A stretch of DNA of 64,000 nucleotides from Segatella cerevisiae (GCF_024054555.1 NZ_JAMXLY010000005.1:42077-106076); one strand, 5' to 3'; counted from the first letter of the stretch, positions 9,489 through 19,971 are shown. Made by a program: numbers and translations. The notes: generated by a model from the letters alone, not told the origin.

Positions 9489-11954
9489 CTATTCCGGATA
9501 GAAAATATAGTTATTTCCTTTCCGGGTATTTACATCATACTCATAAACTTTCCTGACGACTGGTAACAAAGATCCATGAAAGTCTTTTGAAACCAATGGG
9601 GATTTCACTCTGGCAGGGGTAAGAAAAGGATTCGGACATGGCCCGGTTGCCTTACGCAGTCCTTCCCCCTTTAAAGGAACATAAGAGCGCAAGCGCAGCA
9701 CGCCACCAATAGTAGACCTGATTTTCAAGGTGCGGAGCTTATTTTTCTGCCATACTATACTAACCAGGAAACCACCACGCGCTCTTAATCCTTTTACCTG
9801 TCCGCTATGCCAGGCGTCAGGCAATGCCGGCAGGATATGTACAGCCCCATCCTGACTCTGAAGAAGCATTTCCGCTATTCCAGCAGCTACGCCAAAATTA
9901 CCATCAATCTGAAAAGGTGGATGCGCGTCAAAAAGATTGGGGAAGGTCCTCCCCTTAGGATAATCTTTAGCCTTCTCTTCATCAGGAAGTAAATGCAGCA
10001 TATCGCTGATAATTTTAAAGGCATGATTACCATCGAGCATACGCGCCCAGAAATTGATCTTCCATGCCAGACTCCATCCTGTTGCCATATCTCCGCGTTC
10101 GAGAAGGGTTATTCGCGCTGCCTCGAAGAGTTCCGGATGCAAATATGGGGAAATCTGATTACTCGGATAAAGCCCGTAGAGTTGGGAGATATGCCGGTGA
10201 TGGTCATCCGGATCATCCGCATCCTGAAGCCATTCCTGCAATTGCCCATACCGTCCGATCTGCATAGGAGGCAACATGGACAAAGCATGATCGAGAGAAT
10301 CTACATATATTGTATCCTTTGGATAAAGGAGTAGTGTGGCTCTTCGCACATTAGAAAACACGTCAAAGGCGATCTGGTTATCCATAGTTGACCCGGCCGT
10401 AACAGTTGTTCCTTTCCCCCTTGGTCCATGCTCCGGTGAAACAGTAGGCACCGTCTCTAACCAACCAGTACGAGGATCAATCTGCATATAATCCAGAAGA
10501 AAATCTGCCGCACCCTTCATCACAGGATACATCTTACGGAGAAATCTCTGGTCACCTGAAAAGAGATAACGCTGCCAGATATGAGTAGACAACCAGGCCC
10601 CGCCTGTAGGAAACATTCCCCATGTAGCGCCATCCACCGGCCCTGCAATACGCCAAAGATCCGTATTGTGATGAGCCATCCACCCCCTACAACCATACAT
10701 TACCCGTGCCGTGACAGCTCCAGTATGGCTGAGGTCCTGCAACATACAGAAAAGGGGCATCTCCGCCTCAGGCAGATTCCCAGGACCGGCTATCCAATAA
10801 TTCATCTCCGTATTGATGTTAATCGTATATTTACTGTCCCACGGAGCATAAAGTTTATCATTCCATACACCTTGCAGATTGGCCGGTTGTCCTCCAGGTT
10901 GAGAAGAAGAGATCAATAGATAGCGGCCATACTGGAACATCAAGGCCACAAGAGCCATATCCCTCCCTCCTGCAAAATCAGCCAGTCGGCGATCAGTTTC
11001 TTCACTAGATTTCTCCGAACGATCAAGAATCAGACTCACACGATCATATTGCCGGCCATAGGTCATCTGATGTCGCTTCAAGAGCATCGGATAATTGTAT
11101 CTTAAGGCTTGCTGAAGTATCTGAACATTCTGCTTAGACGGATTTCCGCTGATATCATGATAATTAACAAAATTGGTTGAAGAAGTAATATAGATTGTTG
11201 CCTTTTGGGCTCCATCAATCACAATACTGTCTCCATAATCATGAATATGGCCATCACTGACTACATGGAAGCGACACTCAGCTGTAAGTCCGGCAGGTAC
11301 ACCCTCTTGTGCGACTCCTTTAATTGTAGCTATCAGTGTATGTCCCTCCACACGGTGGGATCCTCCTAACACGCAATGATGTCTCAGCGAGAAAGAGAGT
11401 GCTCCTTTCCGGTTGGCTTCCAATCTCATAACAATAACTTTATCAGCCAAAGAGGCAAAAATTTCTCTCTTGTAATCCACATTTCCAATAGAATAGGAAA
11501 TATGGGCGACAGCTTTCTTCAGGTCCAGATCACGATAGTAATGACGCACGAGAGCAGCATCTTGCCCTTTCATACTCAAGAACATGCTCCCTAAGGTAAG
11601 GTATCTCATCCCATGAGGACCAACCACAAAATATCGGTTAATCAATCGATAGGCGGCCATTTCATCATTCGAGAAGATTGAATCTCGTACTGCTCTAAGG
11701 TGCACAAGTGCTTCCTTTCCATTGTTCTGGTATGGAGACCCCGACCAGAAAGTCTCATTATTCAACTGAAGTTCATCTTTTACGATTCCGCCGAAATACA
11801 TTCCGCCCATTCTGGAATTTCCGATCGGCAGGGCCTCAAGCCATTCAGCAGCAGGACGGGTATACCAAAGTATGTTCTCTTGTGACCAGACAACATTGGT
11901 GAAGAACAGCATCAAGACCGTTAGAAAACAAAAATATCGTTTTTTATGCATCAT
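9489..11954 (-). CDS. Glycoside hydrolase family 95 (alpha-L-fucosidase/alpha-L-galactosidase type), secreted
   Basis: About 821 residues from the ATG at 11954; the longer frame begins with GTG at 11978, but [20 protein letters not shown] is a better signal peptide. GH95 features include the N-terminal [33 protein letters not shown], the catalytic-domain segment [19 protein letters not shown] with NINTEMNYW, and [19 protein letters not shown] near the C-terminus. In the family these enzymes invert alpha-1,2-L-fucosides or alpha-L-galactosides; GH95 alpha-L-galactosidases are known from complex arabinoxylan loci of Bacteroides. Together with GH43 this suggests a decorated hemicellulose as target. 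It probably acts in the periplasm. It is transcribed away from the HTCS gene and has an operator-like repeat upstream. Confidence 0.92.
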   Translation of the reverse strand: MMHKKRYFCFLTVLMLFFTNVVWSQENILWYTRPAAEWLEALPIGNSRMGGMYFGGIVKDELQLNNETFWSGSPYQNNGKEALVHLRAVRDSIFSNDEMAAYRLINRYFVVGPHGMRYLTLGSMFLSMKGQDAALVRHYYRDLDLKKAVAHISYSIGNVDYKREIFASLADKVIVMRLEANRKGALSFSLRHHCVLGGSHRVEGHTLIATIKGVAQEGVPAGLTAECRFHVVSDGHIHDYGDSIVIDGAQKATIYITSSTNFVNYHDISGNPSKQNVQILQQALRYNYPMLLKRHQMTYGRQYDRVSLILDRSEKSSEETDRRLADFAGGRDMALVALMFQYGRYLLISSSQPGGQPANLQGVWNDKLYAPWDSKYTININTEMNYWIAGPGNLPEAEMPLFCMLQDLSHTGAVTARVMYGCRGWMAHHNTDLWRIAGPVDGATWGMFPTGGAWLSTHIWQRYLFSGDQRFLRKMYPVMKGAADFLLDYMQIDPRTGWLETVPTVSPEHGPRGKGTTVTAGSTMDNQIAFDVFSNVRRATLLLYPKDTIYVDSLDHALSMLPPMQIGRYGQLQEWLQDADDPDDHHRHISQLYGLYPSNQISPYLHPELFEAARITLLERGDMATGWSLAWKINFWARMLDGNHAFKIISDMLHLLPDEEKAKDYPKGRTFPNLFDAHPPFQIDGNFGVAAGIAEMLLQSQDGAVHILPALPDAWHSGQVKGLRARGGFLVSIVWQKNKLRTLKIRSTIGGVLRLRSYVPLKGEGLRKATGPCPNPFLTPARVKSPLVSKDFHGSLLPVVRKVYEYDVNTRKGNNYIFYPE

Positions 11955-12224
11955 TATGTTTAAACTTAAGTTTCTCACGATAGTTTTTCACATAGAGGAA
12001 CCTTTAAGATAAGTGCCTGAACACATTGAGAATCCTTAGTTTTCATCGCTAAGAATAGCATTCACAGTATCCTTATGAATATTAAAGTATCGGGCCCACT
12101 TTTCAATATCCTGTCAGCCTATGGTTTTTCCTGACCTGATCATTCTAAAGTCAAGAAGATTGAAATAAAGGTTAACACTAACTTCCTTTTCATCATGGCA
12201 CTTTACCTTCGTAGTTCTTTCCGA

Positions 12225-12232
12225 CAAAGATA
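12225..12232 (-). promoter_or_regulatory. Possible -7 element for GH95
   Basis: Minus-strand TATCTTTG is an exact TAnnTTTG match but implies a leader of about 265 nt. A weak TAGTGCAG at 12252-12259 stands 32 bp from the operator-like repeat, the spacing seen at susC and GH43, and could be the real activator-dependent promoter. Confidence 0.35.
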
Positions 12233-12290
12233 ATAAATAATCTCTAAAAACTGCACTAAAATCACACATATACTTTACCGTTATTACCAA

Positions 12291-12317
12291 GTATCATAAA
12301 CTTTCCACCATGTTACA
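12291..12317 (-). promoter_or_regulatory. Candidate HTCS operator between GH95 and HTCS
   Basis: Minus-strand TGTAAC, 15-bp spacer, TGATAC (21-bp period) with GAAAGT inside the spacer. It agrees with the susC copy at 19 of 27 positions. It could serve GH95, the HTCS gene or both. Confidence 0.45.
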
Positions 12318-12376
12318 TTCCGAGCTACTTTTTACACAAAAGAAAAATCTGAACGCATTTCTTCAAAAAAAACAAT

Positions 12377-12384
12377 TATATTTG
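12377..12384 (+). promoter_or_regulatory. -7 element of the HTCS gene
   Basis: TATATTTG matches TAnnTTTG and lies 19 bp before the HTCS ATG, implying a leader of about 15 nt. No good -33 TTTG is seen. Confidence 0.5.
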
Positions 12385-12403
12385 CCTCATCAAAAACGAA
12401 ATC

Positions 12404-15400
12404 ATGAAGAACAAATATCTTTTCATACTCATCAGTATTCTCTTTTTATGCCAGCAGCGTTTAATGGCTCAAATCGGAAAACTCTACAGCACAGACAATC
12501 AGCTTGTCAGCAATTTCGTTACACAAGTATTCCAGGATCACGATGGTTTTATATGGATTACCACACGCAACGGACTAGACATCTATGATGGCTATCAATT
12601 CCGGACAATCTCAAAAGAAGCACCAGAAAACTACGGTCTGAAAAATAATTATGTAAATTGCATCACGCAAGACCGCAATGGAATGATCTTCTTAGGAACC
12701 AATAGTGGCATAGAAACTTACAATGGCAGTCTGTTCCATAGCATAAAGATGGTTGGACCTGATGGGAAAAAAATAAAAACTTATATTACAAACATCATTC
12801 AACGCCATAATGGCGACCTTATTGCCAGTTCATCCGGTTATGGCCTGATACGGATACGGGGAGGCATAGCCAAGAGCCTGGGCTACCCTTTCAAGAAATT
12901 CAGATATATAGAAAAGTCCATGGAAGATCATAGTGGAAAATTATGGATCATAACAGAAAATAACGGGCTTATCACCTTCAAAGGTAAACGAATATTCTGT
13001 TTTTTCAATGATCGTCAGCGGAGAGAATCTGTTCGGGATATTTGTGAAGACCAACACGGAAATATCTATGCCGCCCTGCTCAATTACGGACTTTACCGTA
13101 AACCGGCTAATAGCAACACCTTTACGAAAGTCCGACAGACAGGACACCTTCCCCTTATTTGCCTTACACTCTCCCATAAAGGAAATCTTTTATTGGGAAC
13201 AGACGGACAAGGGATATATATTTACAATCCACAGAAAAATACACTTCAGAAAAATCCTTATTACAGCAGGGAAATTGATCTGTCCAGAACCAAAATCTGT
13301 TCTATTCTGGAAGACAGATATGATAATCTATGGTTAGGAATGCTCCAAAAAGGTGTCTTCATGCAACCTGCAGAGCGGATTCAATTTGGTTATATGGGCT
13401 ACCGCCTGGGGCATGACAATGTCATTGGCGGCAACTGTGTAATCAGTACTCTTATTGACCATAAAAAACATATCTGGATTGGAACGGACAAGGATGGACT
13501 CTATGAACTGAACAGCCATTTCCAACTGATCCGTCATTACACGAACCTGCCTCTTTCTGTCCTTACGCTGGCTGAAGACTCTCGAGGACATATCTGGGCA
13601 GGATCCTGGCGTGAAGGTTGCGGCTATATTGATCCGTCATCAGGAGCATGGCATCCCCAAAACCTGAAACAAAATGGTGAACTTAGTGTCTTCGACATTG
13701 TCCCTGACCAACAGGGAAACCTGTGGTTCGCCACAATGGGAAAGGGACTGATCCGGCTGGACAGGAAAAGTCAGAGCATCCTGAATTACCGTATGATGAA
13801 TGGAGCTGATCTGAACCGGCACAAAAACAGTATTCCTAACAATTATCTTTCTAAATTACAACTTTCCCGTGATGGACGCCGTCTGTTCATCGCTTCATCC
13901 GTAGGTATATGCTGCCTGGATCTCATCCATAACAGTTGGACGAGCACCTTCGGTTGCAACTGCCCAGACTATGGTACTTTTTCCAGAATCATCCGTGAAG
14001 ATATTCATGGCAGAATATGGGTAGGCACAAATGAGGGCCTCTGTTGCTATAACCTGAAACGACATTCTCTGCACGTATACACTATCAACGATGGTCTTCC
14101 CGATAATGGCATTGCCTCCATAGAGCCCGACCAATCGGGTAATCTGTGGATCGGGACTAACCACGGACTTTCTAAATTTGACCCTGACAAGGGAAGGACG
14201 ATGAACTTCTATGTCGACAACGGCTTGCAGAGCAATGAATTCTCTGATGGAGCCTCTTGCAAAACAGCTGAGGGAAAATTAATGATCTTCGGTGGAACAG
14301 GTGGTATCACATGGTTCAATCCAGAAAAGATCCGACAGCCCCAATGGCATGCCTCTGTGAAGATCACGGGATTCATTGTAGGCAGCGAACATGTCATCGC
14401 AGGAATGAAATCCGGGTTCTATCAGATTACTGACCGACCTGTCATCAACACCGATAAATTTAATCTCGCCTGGGCTGATAACTCCTTCTCCATACAACTT
14501 TCCACCCTGACTTTTGATAACCCTGACCATATCACCTATTTATATAAGATAAATGGAGAGAAATGGAAACGTCTGCAGCCTGGAGTGAATGAGATTACTT
14601 TCAGCCACCTGTCAGCGGGTACTTACCATTTTCTGGTTAAGGCTATAAACAATAATCTTGAATCCTCTCTCAAATCATTTTCCGTAGTTGTCCACTCCGC
14701 ATGGTATGCCTCTCTTTGGGCACGTTTCATTTATCTTCTTCTTGCCACAGGACTTATCTATTGGCTGATAAGCAGCCGCAAGCATAAGGAACAAGCCAGA
14801 CTGCGTATGCAGGAACATATCCACGCGGAACAGTTGGGAGAAGCAAAAATCAAGGCCTTCATGAATATCAGCCATGAGATCCGTACCCCGATGACACTTA
14901 TTCTAACTCCTCTGCAGTCGTTGATGAAGGAAGATAAGAATACTTATAGAAGAAGCATGTATGAAATCATAAGACGGAATGCTACCCGTATCTTGCACCT
15001 TATCAATCAAATGATGGATTTACGGAAAATAGATAAGGGACTCATGAATATGCAGATGAAAAGAACCGATCTTGTCGCTTTCACAGATGATATCTATCGA
15101 CTGTTTTCACAGGAGGCCGAAACCAGAAATATCAAATTCACATTTACTTCTGATGAAAAACCGATGAATGTATACATTGATCGTGATAACTTCGACAAGA
15201 TCTTGATGAATTTATTATCCAATGCCTTTAAATTTACTTCTGCAGGAGGAAATGTGGAGATCATCCTGACTCACGACGAGAAAAATGCTCGTATCACTAT
15301 CAAAGACGATGGGGAAAATATTCCGGAAAATAAGTTGGAAACCATCTTCCGTCGTTTTTACCAGAACCCATCGAATTCTAATGATACCCTGCCTGGAACA

Positions 15401-16447
15401 GGAATAGGACTGGACCTTACCCGGTCTCTCGTCGAACTTCACCATGGTACGATCATCGCACGGAACAACCAGAACGGTGAGAAAGGCTGCAAATTTATTG
15501 TCACTCTGCCTTTAGGCTGTGCTCATCTTTCACCGGAAGAATTAACGGACGAAAATAATGATGACTGTCATCCATTGAAAGTCCAGTCTGACAACACGAT
15601 TCCGGAAAGACCAGGACTTAATAAGGAAGAACTGTTCAACAAACTTTCCACCCGCAAACGCCAGACTATAGTCATTGTTGAGGATGACGAAGATATTCGC
15701 AACTATTTAAGATTACAACTGAGAAAGGACTTTAACATTCTGGTTTGTGGAAATGGAAAAGAAGCACTAAAGGTTATCTGCCAAGAAATCCCGGCTTTGG
15801 TGATCAGTGATATCATGATGCCTGTAATGGATGGAAACACCTTGTGTGCAAAAATCAAATCCAACATCAACACCAATCATATCCCGGTCATCCTCCTCAC
15901 GGCAAAAAGCCGTGATGAAGACCGCCTGGAAGGTCTGGAAACAGGAGCTGACGCATATATAGTAAAGCCCTTCAATATGGACATCCTAAAAAGGACAATC
16001 ACCAATCTGCTAAAAGAAAGAGAAATTCTCCGTAACAAATTTGTCGGAAATGAAGACCGTGATAACGATTTGAATCCTGTAAATATCGAAACACCTGATG
16101 ACAAACTCCTGGATAGGATCATGTCTGTCATAAACAAGAATCTCAACAACACAGAACTAAATGTCGAGATGATTGCCAATGAAGTGGGAATCAGCCGTGT
16201 GCACCTTTACAGAAAGATGAAAGAACTCACCAACCAGACACCGCATGATTTCATTAGAAATGTCCGATTAAAGCAAACCGCCTGTCTGTTTACAAAAGGT
16301 CATCAAAACATATCGGAAGTCATGTATGCCTGCGGATTCAGTAATTTAACCTCTTTTTCTACCGCCTTTAAAAATTTCTATGGCATGTCTCCCAGGGAAT
16401 ATATGAAAAGGCATCAACAAGAAGGAAAAAGTGATACTAATGCATAA
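12404..16447 (+). CDS. Hybrid two-component system sensor/regulator (HTCS)
   Basis: 1347 residues, normal for an HTCS. Order of parts: signal peptide 1-22; periplasmic sensor of two-component propeller repeats about 25-640 (repeated W-motifs such as DGFIWITTRNGLDIYD and GNLWIGTNHGLSKFD); a Y_Y_Y domain about 690-765; one membrane helix about 780-800; HisKA with NISHEIRTPMT (His824); HATPase with LLSNAFKFT and GTGIGLDL; receiver domain with VEDDED near 1093 and phosphoacceptor Asp1136 in SDIMMPVMDG; AraC-type DNA-binding domain about 1245-1340 (ISRVHLYRKMKELT). The protein senses an oligosaccharide in the periplasm and activates its utilisation locus. It stands divergently next to GH95, and a shared 27-bp repeat before GH95, GH43 and susC is a candidate binding site. 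The ligand is unknown. Confidence 0.96.
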   Translation: MKNKYLFILISILFLCQQRLMAQIGKLYSTDNQLVSNFVTQVFQDHDGFIWITTRNGLDIYDGYQFRTISKEAPENYGLKNNYVNCITQDRNGMIFLGTNSGIETYNGSLFHSIKMVGPDGKKIKTYITNIIQRHNGDLIASSSGYGLIRIRGGIAKSLGYPFKKFRYIEKSMEDHSGKLWIITENNGLITFKGKRIFCFFNDRQRRESVRDICEDQHGNIYAALLNYGLYRKPANSNTFTKVRQTGHLPLICLTLSHKGNLLLGTDGQGIYIYNPQKNTLQKNPYYSREIDLSRTKICSILEDRYDNLWLGMLQKGVFMQPAERIQFGYMGYRLGHDNVIGGNCVISTLIDHKKHIWIGTDKDGLYELNSHFQLIRHYTNLPLSVLTLAEDSRGHIWAGSWREGCGYIDPSSGAWHPQNLKQNGELSVFDIVPDQQGNLWFATMGKGLIRLDRKSQSILNYRMMNGADLNRHKNSIPNNYLSKLQLSRDGRRLFIASSVGICCLDLIHNSWTSTFGCNCPDYGTFSRIIREDIHGRIWVGTNEGLCCYNLKRHSLHVYTINDGLPDNGIASIEPDQSGNLWIGTNHGLSKFDPDKGRTMNFYVDNGLQSNEFSDGASCKTAEGKLMIFGGTGGITWFNPEKIRQPQWHASVKITGFIVGSEHVIAGMKSGFYQITDRPVINTDKFNLAWADNSFSIQLSTLTFDNPDHITYLYKINGEKWKRLQPGVNEITFSHLSAGTYHFLVKAINNNLESSLKSFSVVVHSAWYASLWARFIYLLLATGLIYWLISSRKHKEQARLRMQEHIHAEQLGEAKIKAFMNISHEIRTPMTLILTPLQSLMKEDKNTYRRSMYEIIRRNATRILHLINQMMDLRKIDKGLMNMQMKRTDLVAFTDDIYRLFSQEAETRNIKFTFTSDEKPMNVYIDRDNFDKILMNLLSNAFKFTSAGGNVEIILTHDEKNARITIKDDGENIPENKLETIFRRFYQNPSNSNDTLPGTGIGLDLTRSLVELHHGTIIARNNQNGEKGCKFIVTLPLGCAHLSPEELTDENNDDCHPLKVQSDNTIPERPGLNKEELFNKLSTRKRQTIVIVEDDEDIRNYLRLQLRKDFNILVCGNGKEALKVICQEIPALVISDIMMPVMDGNTLCAKIKSNINTNHIPVILLTAKSRDEDRLEGLETGADAYIVKPFNMDILKRTITNLLKEREILRNKFVGNEDRDNDLNPVNIETPDDKLLDRIMSVINKNLNNTELNVEMIANEVGISRVHLYRKMKELTNQTPHDFIRNVRLKQTACLFTKGHQNISEVMYACGFSNLTSFSTAFKNFYGMSPREYMKRHQQEGKSDTNA

Positions 16448-16954
16448 AACGGATCATTTTATAAAGTTGGGCTTTTAACCATCTTATTATGTTTCAGGAA
16501 TAAAGTGACTCTGATAATATGGTTGTTGTTTACAGTATACCTCTGATTTTAGGGCCTTAAAGTCCCTTGACACCTGATTCCGGGGGGTACATGGAGGAGC
16601 AATATGTGGCAGTCTGTACGGTGACCAAAATGCACCATTTTGGTCCTTGTGTTCTAAAGAATCTGGTCACAATTAACCATTATGTGAAAGAATCAGTGAT
16701 TATGATTCTGACTTACCGTTAAAAAAACAACAATATTATTTGAACCCATAAAACCTCACTTCCACAGATGCAGATACAGAGACTCTTTCGGAGCTGATAT
16801 AGACAGATTTACGCCACTGAAATTCCCTTCATATTCTTAAAAAGTGTTATATTTACACTATTATTTAAAGAAAAAGAGAATGAAAGGGAAAAGAATAAAA
16901 GAAAATTGCTAATTTTACACTCAATAAGTCAAATCTCTTAATAATCACTCAGGA
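16448..16954. other. Intergenic region upstream of the arabinose operon
   Basis: 507 bp without a supported gene. It holds an inverted repeat (16843-16859) and two copies of TTTACACT (16852-16859 and 16914-16921). No exact TAnnTTTG is present; TATATTTA (16848-16855), inside the inverted repeat, and TAATTTTA (16910-16917) are near matches. A short GACCAAAATG...CATTTTGGTC hairpin lies around 16622-16645 and could terminate HTCS transcription, although no clear T-run follows. Confidence 0.5.
16843..16859. promoter_or_regulatory. Inverted repeat, candidate AraR operator
   Basis: AGTGT-N7-ACACT forms perfect 5-bp arms and overlaps a near-consensus -7 element, about 95 bp before the first gene of the arabinose operon. 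A repressor bound here would block transcription. Assignment to the NUDIX regulator at 19972-20649 is an inference from position only. Confidence 0.35.
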
Positions 16955-18148
16955 ATGAGAAACTTAAAAAATCTATTTTTGGGAGCAGGAATAACAACAA
17001 TGTTGCTTGCCTCATGTGGTGCTAACCAAAATGCACAAACCACAGTATCTGGCCTTCACCCAGCAGATTTTGATTCAACAATCAATGGGAAAAAGACCGA
17101 GTTGATAACACTTAAGAACAATAAGGGAATGGAAGTATGCCTGACCAATTATGGAGGGCGTGTGGTATCCATCTCAGTGCCTGACAAGAACAACAAACCT
17201 ACAGATGTAGTACTGGGCTATGACAACATCCGCCAATATGCAGATACCTTAAACAGTCCATCTGACTTCGGGGCTTCTGTAGGCCGCTATGCAAACCGTA
17301 TCAAGAATGCAAAATTGACAATAGGTGGGAAGACCTATAAGTTACGTGCCAACGACCATGGCAACTGTCTCCATGGTGGTGGAAACACAGGATGGGCTAA
17401 CAAGATCTATGACGTAAAAGCCCAAACAGATTCATCCGTCGTCTTTGCCCTCACTTCACCGGACGGAGCCAACGGTTTCCCGGGAACCGTCAAAGCTACT
17501 GCTACCTATACTGTAAAGAACAACAACACCTTGGATATTGTTTTCCAGGCTACGACAGATAAAGAAACGGTGGTCAACATGACCAATCATTCCTATTTTA
17601 ACCTGAACGGTGATCCTTCAAAAGTTGGTACGAACCAGGTTTTATATATCAATGCTGACAAATTTACTCCATCGGATAAGTACTATATTCCAACGGGAGA
17701 AATCAAAAGCGTAGCTGGGACGCCTATGGATTTCCGGACACCTCATGCCATCCAGAAGACAATTGTAGACACGACATACGATCAAATCAGAAATGCGACC
17801 GGCTATGACCATAACTGGTGTCTGAACACCTTTAAGAATGGCAAGGGCAATGACACAAAAGTTGCAGCCAGTCTCTATTCACCCCAAACAGGAATTTTGC
17901 TCCAGGTCTTTACCAATGAACCGGGCCTTCAAGTTTACACAGGGAACTTCCAGGGCACCGGGATTGCTTGCAAACACGGCATCAAATACCCGAAACATGT
18001 GAGTGTCTGCCTGGAAAGTCAAAAATATCCGGATTCTCCTACCAAAATTATGGAGAAGACCAAAGGATGGGAGTTCTCTAACCCCTATTTGAAACCTGGA
18101 CAAAAATACTATTCTCACCTTGCCTTTAAATTCAGTGTAAAAAAGTAA
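16955..18148 (+). CDS. galM: Aldose 1-epimerase (mutarotase), lipoprotein
   Basis: 397 residues. A lipoprotein signal (MRNLKNLFLGAGITTMLLASC, Cys21) targets it to the envelope. The GalM fold shows LTNYGGRVVSISVPDK, the sugar-binding GRYANRI, the catalytic His in MTNHSYFNLNG, and the C-terminal SVCLESQKYPDSP with the likely catalytic Glu. It interconverts alpha and beta anomers of aldoses, here presumably L-arabinose before uptake. It is the first gene of the arabinose cluster and lies 36 bp upstream of the symporter. The same order (epimerase, symporter, NUDIX regulator, araD, araA, araB) is known from Bacteroides arabinose loci. Confidence 0.93.
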   Translation: MRNLKNLFLGAGITTMLLASCGANQNAQTTVSGLHPADFDSTINGKKTELITLKNNKGMEVCLTNYGGRVVSISVPDKNNKPTDVVLGYDNIRQYADTLNSPSDFGASVGRYANRIKNAKLTIGGKTYKLRANDHGNCLHGGGNTGWANKIYDVKAQTDSSVVFALTSPDGANGFPGTVKATATYTVKNNNTLDIVFQATTDKETVVNMTNHSYFNLNGDPSKVGTNQVLYINADKFTPSDKYYIPTGEIKSVAGTPMDFRTPHAIQKTIVDTTYDQIRNATGYDHNWCLNTFKNGKGNDTKVAASLYSPQTGILLQVFTNEPGLQVYTGNFQGTGIACKHGIKYPKHVSVCLESQKYPDSPTKIMEKTKGWEFSNPYLKPGQKYYSHLAFKFSVKK

Positions 18149-18184
18149 TCTAAACAACAACAATCTTAACACAAATCAAGAACA

Positions 18185-19903
18185 ATGAATTGGTCAATAC
18201 ATGAATTCATATGGTTGGACTGGGTCGTCCTGTTCCTGGGAGTTATCCTGATCGGATGGGCTGTCATGCGTGCCATAGCAAAAGAAAAGAGAAGAGAGGG
18301 GAACGAGACCTCTGGAGGTTATTTTCTGGGAAAAGGTGAACCCTGGTGGGTGATCGGTGCGGCCATATTCGCCGCCAACATCGGGTCTGAGCATCTTGTC
18401 GGCCTGGCCGGAGCAGGAGCCAAAACCGGTTTCGGAATGGCCCACTGGGAAATGCAAGGTTGGTGCATCCTCTTGTTGGGATGGCTTTTTGTACCTATCT
18501 ACCAACACGCTAAAGTGTTCACCATGCCCGAGTTCCTGAGTCGCCGCTACACAAGGAACACGAGCAGTTGGCTCAGTATCATCACCCTGGTCTCCTATAT
18601 TCTTACCAAAGTCAGTGTCACTGCCTTTACGGGTGGTATCTTCCTGGAGAGTTTGATGGGACTCAATTTCTGGGTCGGAGCCATCGGACTGATCATCATC
18701 ACAGGTATCGTCACCGTGATAGGTGGGATGAAAGGGGTCATGACCATGAGCAAAATCCAAACCCCTATCCTGATCATAGGTGCGTTTCTGGTCCTGTTCC
18801 TGTCTCTGGCCGTCCTTGGCGGAGGCAATATCGCACACGGCTGGCAAAATATGATAGCTGCAGCAAGTACGTTGGACAATGGCTACGGGACAAATCACCT
18901 CGTACACATGGATTCCAATGATCCGCTTTTCAGTCAGTTTCCGGGCATAGGCGTCATTATCGGTTCAGCCATCATCGGTTTTTGGTATTTCTGTACTGAC
19001 CAGCACATCGTCCAGAGGGTTTTGGGTCAGGGTGACCACGAGAGTGATGAGGCCGTCATGCGCCGCGCACGTCGGGGCACCATTGCCGCAGGTTATCTGA
19101 AATGTCTCCCTGTATTCATGTTCCTGATTCCGGGTATGGTCGCCATGGCACTCGCCAAGAACCATGTTGACGGATTCACGATGAGCAACCCTGACGAAGC
19201 GTTCGGCCTTCTCGTCAAATTCGTCCTGCCTGCAGGTATCAAGGGACTCGTGACGACAGGTTTTATTTGTGCCTTGGTCACTTCTCTGAGTGCTTTCTTC
19301 AATTCCTGTGCCACGCTCTACACCGTCGACTTCTACAAGCCACATCACAAAGAAGCCAGTGAGAAAAGACTGGTATGGGTGGGCCGTATTGCGACAGTCA
19401 CTGTCGTCATCATCGGAATGTGCATGATTCCGCTAATGGCCGGAAAGGGACTCTATGAATATCTGCAGGACGTCCAGTCCATTCTCGCCCCTGCGATCGT
19501 CGCCGTATTTGCAATGGGTGTCTTCACGAAGAAGATTACACCTAAAGCCGGTGAAGTCGGTATCATTACTGGATTCCTCATTGGTATGGTCCGCTTTATC
19601 ACTCAGATTGCTCCGGTAAAAGATGCACTGGATGCAACCTCCCTGCACAACGGTTTGGGTTGGTTCTGGGATTCCAACTGGCTGATCTTCGAGATTTGCC
19701 TATTGATCCTGACCATCATCGTCATGATCGCTGTCAGTTTCTTTACCAAACAAGCGAGTGAAGAACAACTCAAGGGTATCACTTATCTGACCCAAAGCAA
19801 GGAAGAGCGCCAGGAGACACGACGCAGTTGGAACAAGTGGGATGTCATCGCCTCTTTGGGCGTTGTGGCACTGATCGTCGTTTTCTACGTCCTCTTCTGG
19901 TAA
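18185..19903 (+). CDS. Sodium/solute symporter (SSS family), probable L-arabinose transporter
   Basis: 572 residues with about 14 predicted membrane segments. SSS features are the N-terminal GGYFLGKGEPWWVIGAAIFA, the stretch SEHLVGLAGAGAKTG, and the core around GFWYFCTDQHIVQRVLG, typical of the SGLT-like group. The position between an aldose epimerase and the arabinose regulator implies import of L-arabinose with sodium across the inner membrane. A hairpin follows the stop codon. Substrate is inferred from context; other monosaccharides such as xylose or galactose are possible. Confidence 0.92.
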   Translation: MNWSIHEFIWLDWVVLFLGVILIGWAVMRAIAKEKRREGNETSGGYFLGKGEPWWVIGAAIFAANIGSEHLVGLAGAGAKTGFGMAHWEMQGWCILLLGWLFVPIYQHAKVFTMPEFLSRRYTRNTSSWLSIITLVSYILTKVSVTAFTGGIFLESLMGLNFWVGAIGLIIITGIVTVIGGMKGVMTMSKIQTPILIIGAFLVLFLSLAVLGGGNIAHGWQNMIAAASTLDNGYGTNHLVHMDSNDPLFSQFPGIGVIIGSAIIGFWYFCTDQHIVQRVLGQGDHESDEAVMRRARRGTIAAGYLKCLPVFMFLIPGMVAMALAKNHVDGFTMSNPDEAFGLLVKFVLPAGIKGLVTTGFICALVTSLSAFFNSCATLYTVDFYKPHHKEASEKRLVWVGRIATVTVVIIGMCMIPLMAGKGLYEYLQDVQSILAPAIVAVFAMGVFTKKITPKAGEVGIITGFLIGMVRFITQIAPVKDALDATSLHNGLGWFWDSNWLIFEICLLILTIIVMIAVSFFTKQASEEQLKGITYLTQSKEERQETRRSWNKWDVIASLGVVALIVVFYVLFW

Positions 19904-19918
19904 CAATACGGCAGTTTG

Positions 19919-19938
19919 TCCGGACCACAAAGTCCGGA
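19919..19938 (+). other. Intra-operon hairpin between symporter and araR
   Basis: TCCGGAC, 6-nt loop, GTCCGGA. No T-run follows, so it is unlikely to stop transcription; it may protect the 3' end of a processed mRNA. The hairpin after araA uses the same CCGGAC/GTCCGG core. Confidence 0.45.
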
Positions 19939-19971
19939 TGGATTGCCTTCATCAATTAGTACAACAGTGTT

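Larger units (their letters stand above)
11955..12403. other. Divergent regulatory region between GH95 and HTCS
   Basis: This 449-bp non-coding region carries the GH95 promoter candidates, an operator-like repeat (12291-12317) and the HTCS promoter (12377-12384). The part 11955-12220 shows no recognisable element and may be a long GH95 leader. Confidence 0.6.

Noticed and set aside
16622..16645. GACCAAAATG/CATTTTGGTC palindrome as an operator
   Set aside because: It lies about 175 bp after the HTCS stop and far from any promoter; a transcription end or chance is more likely.
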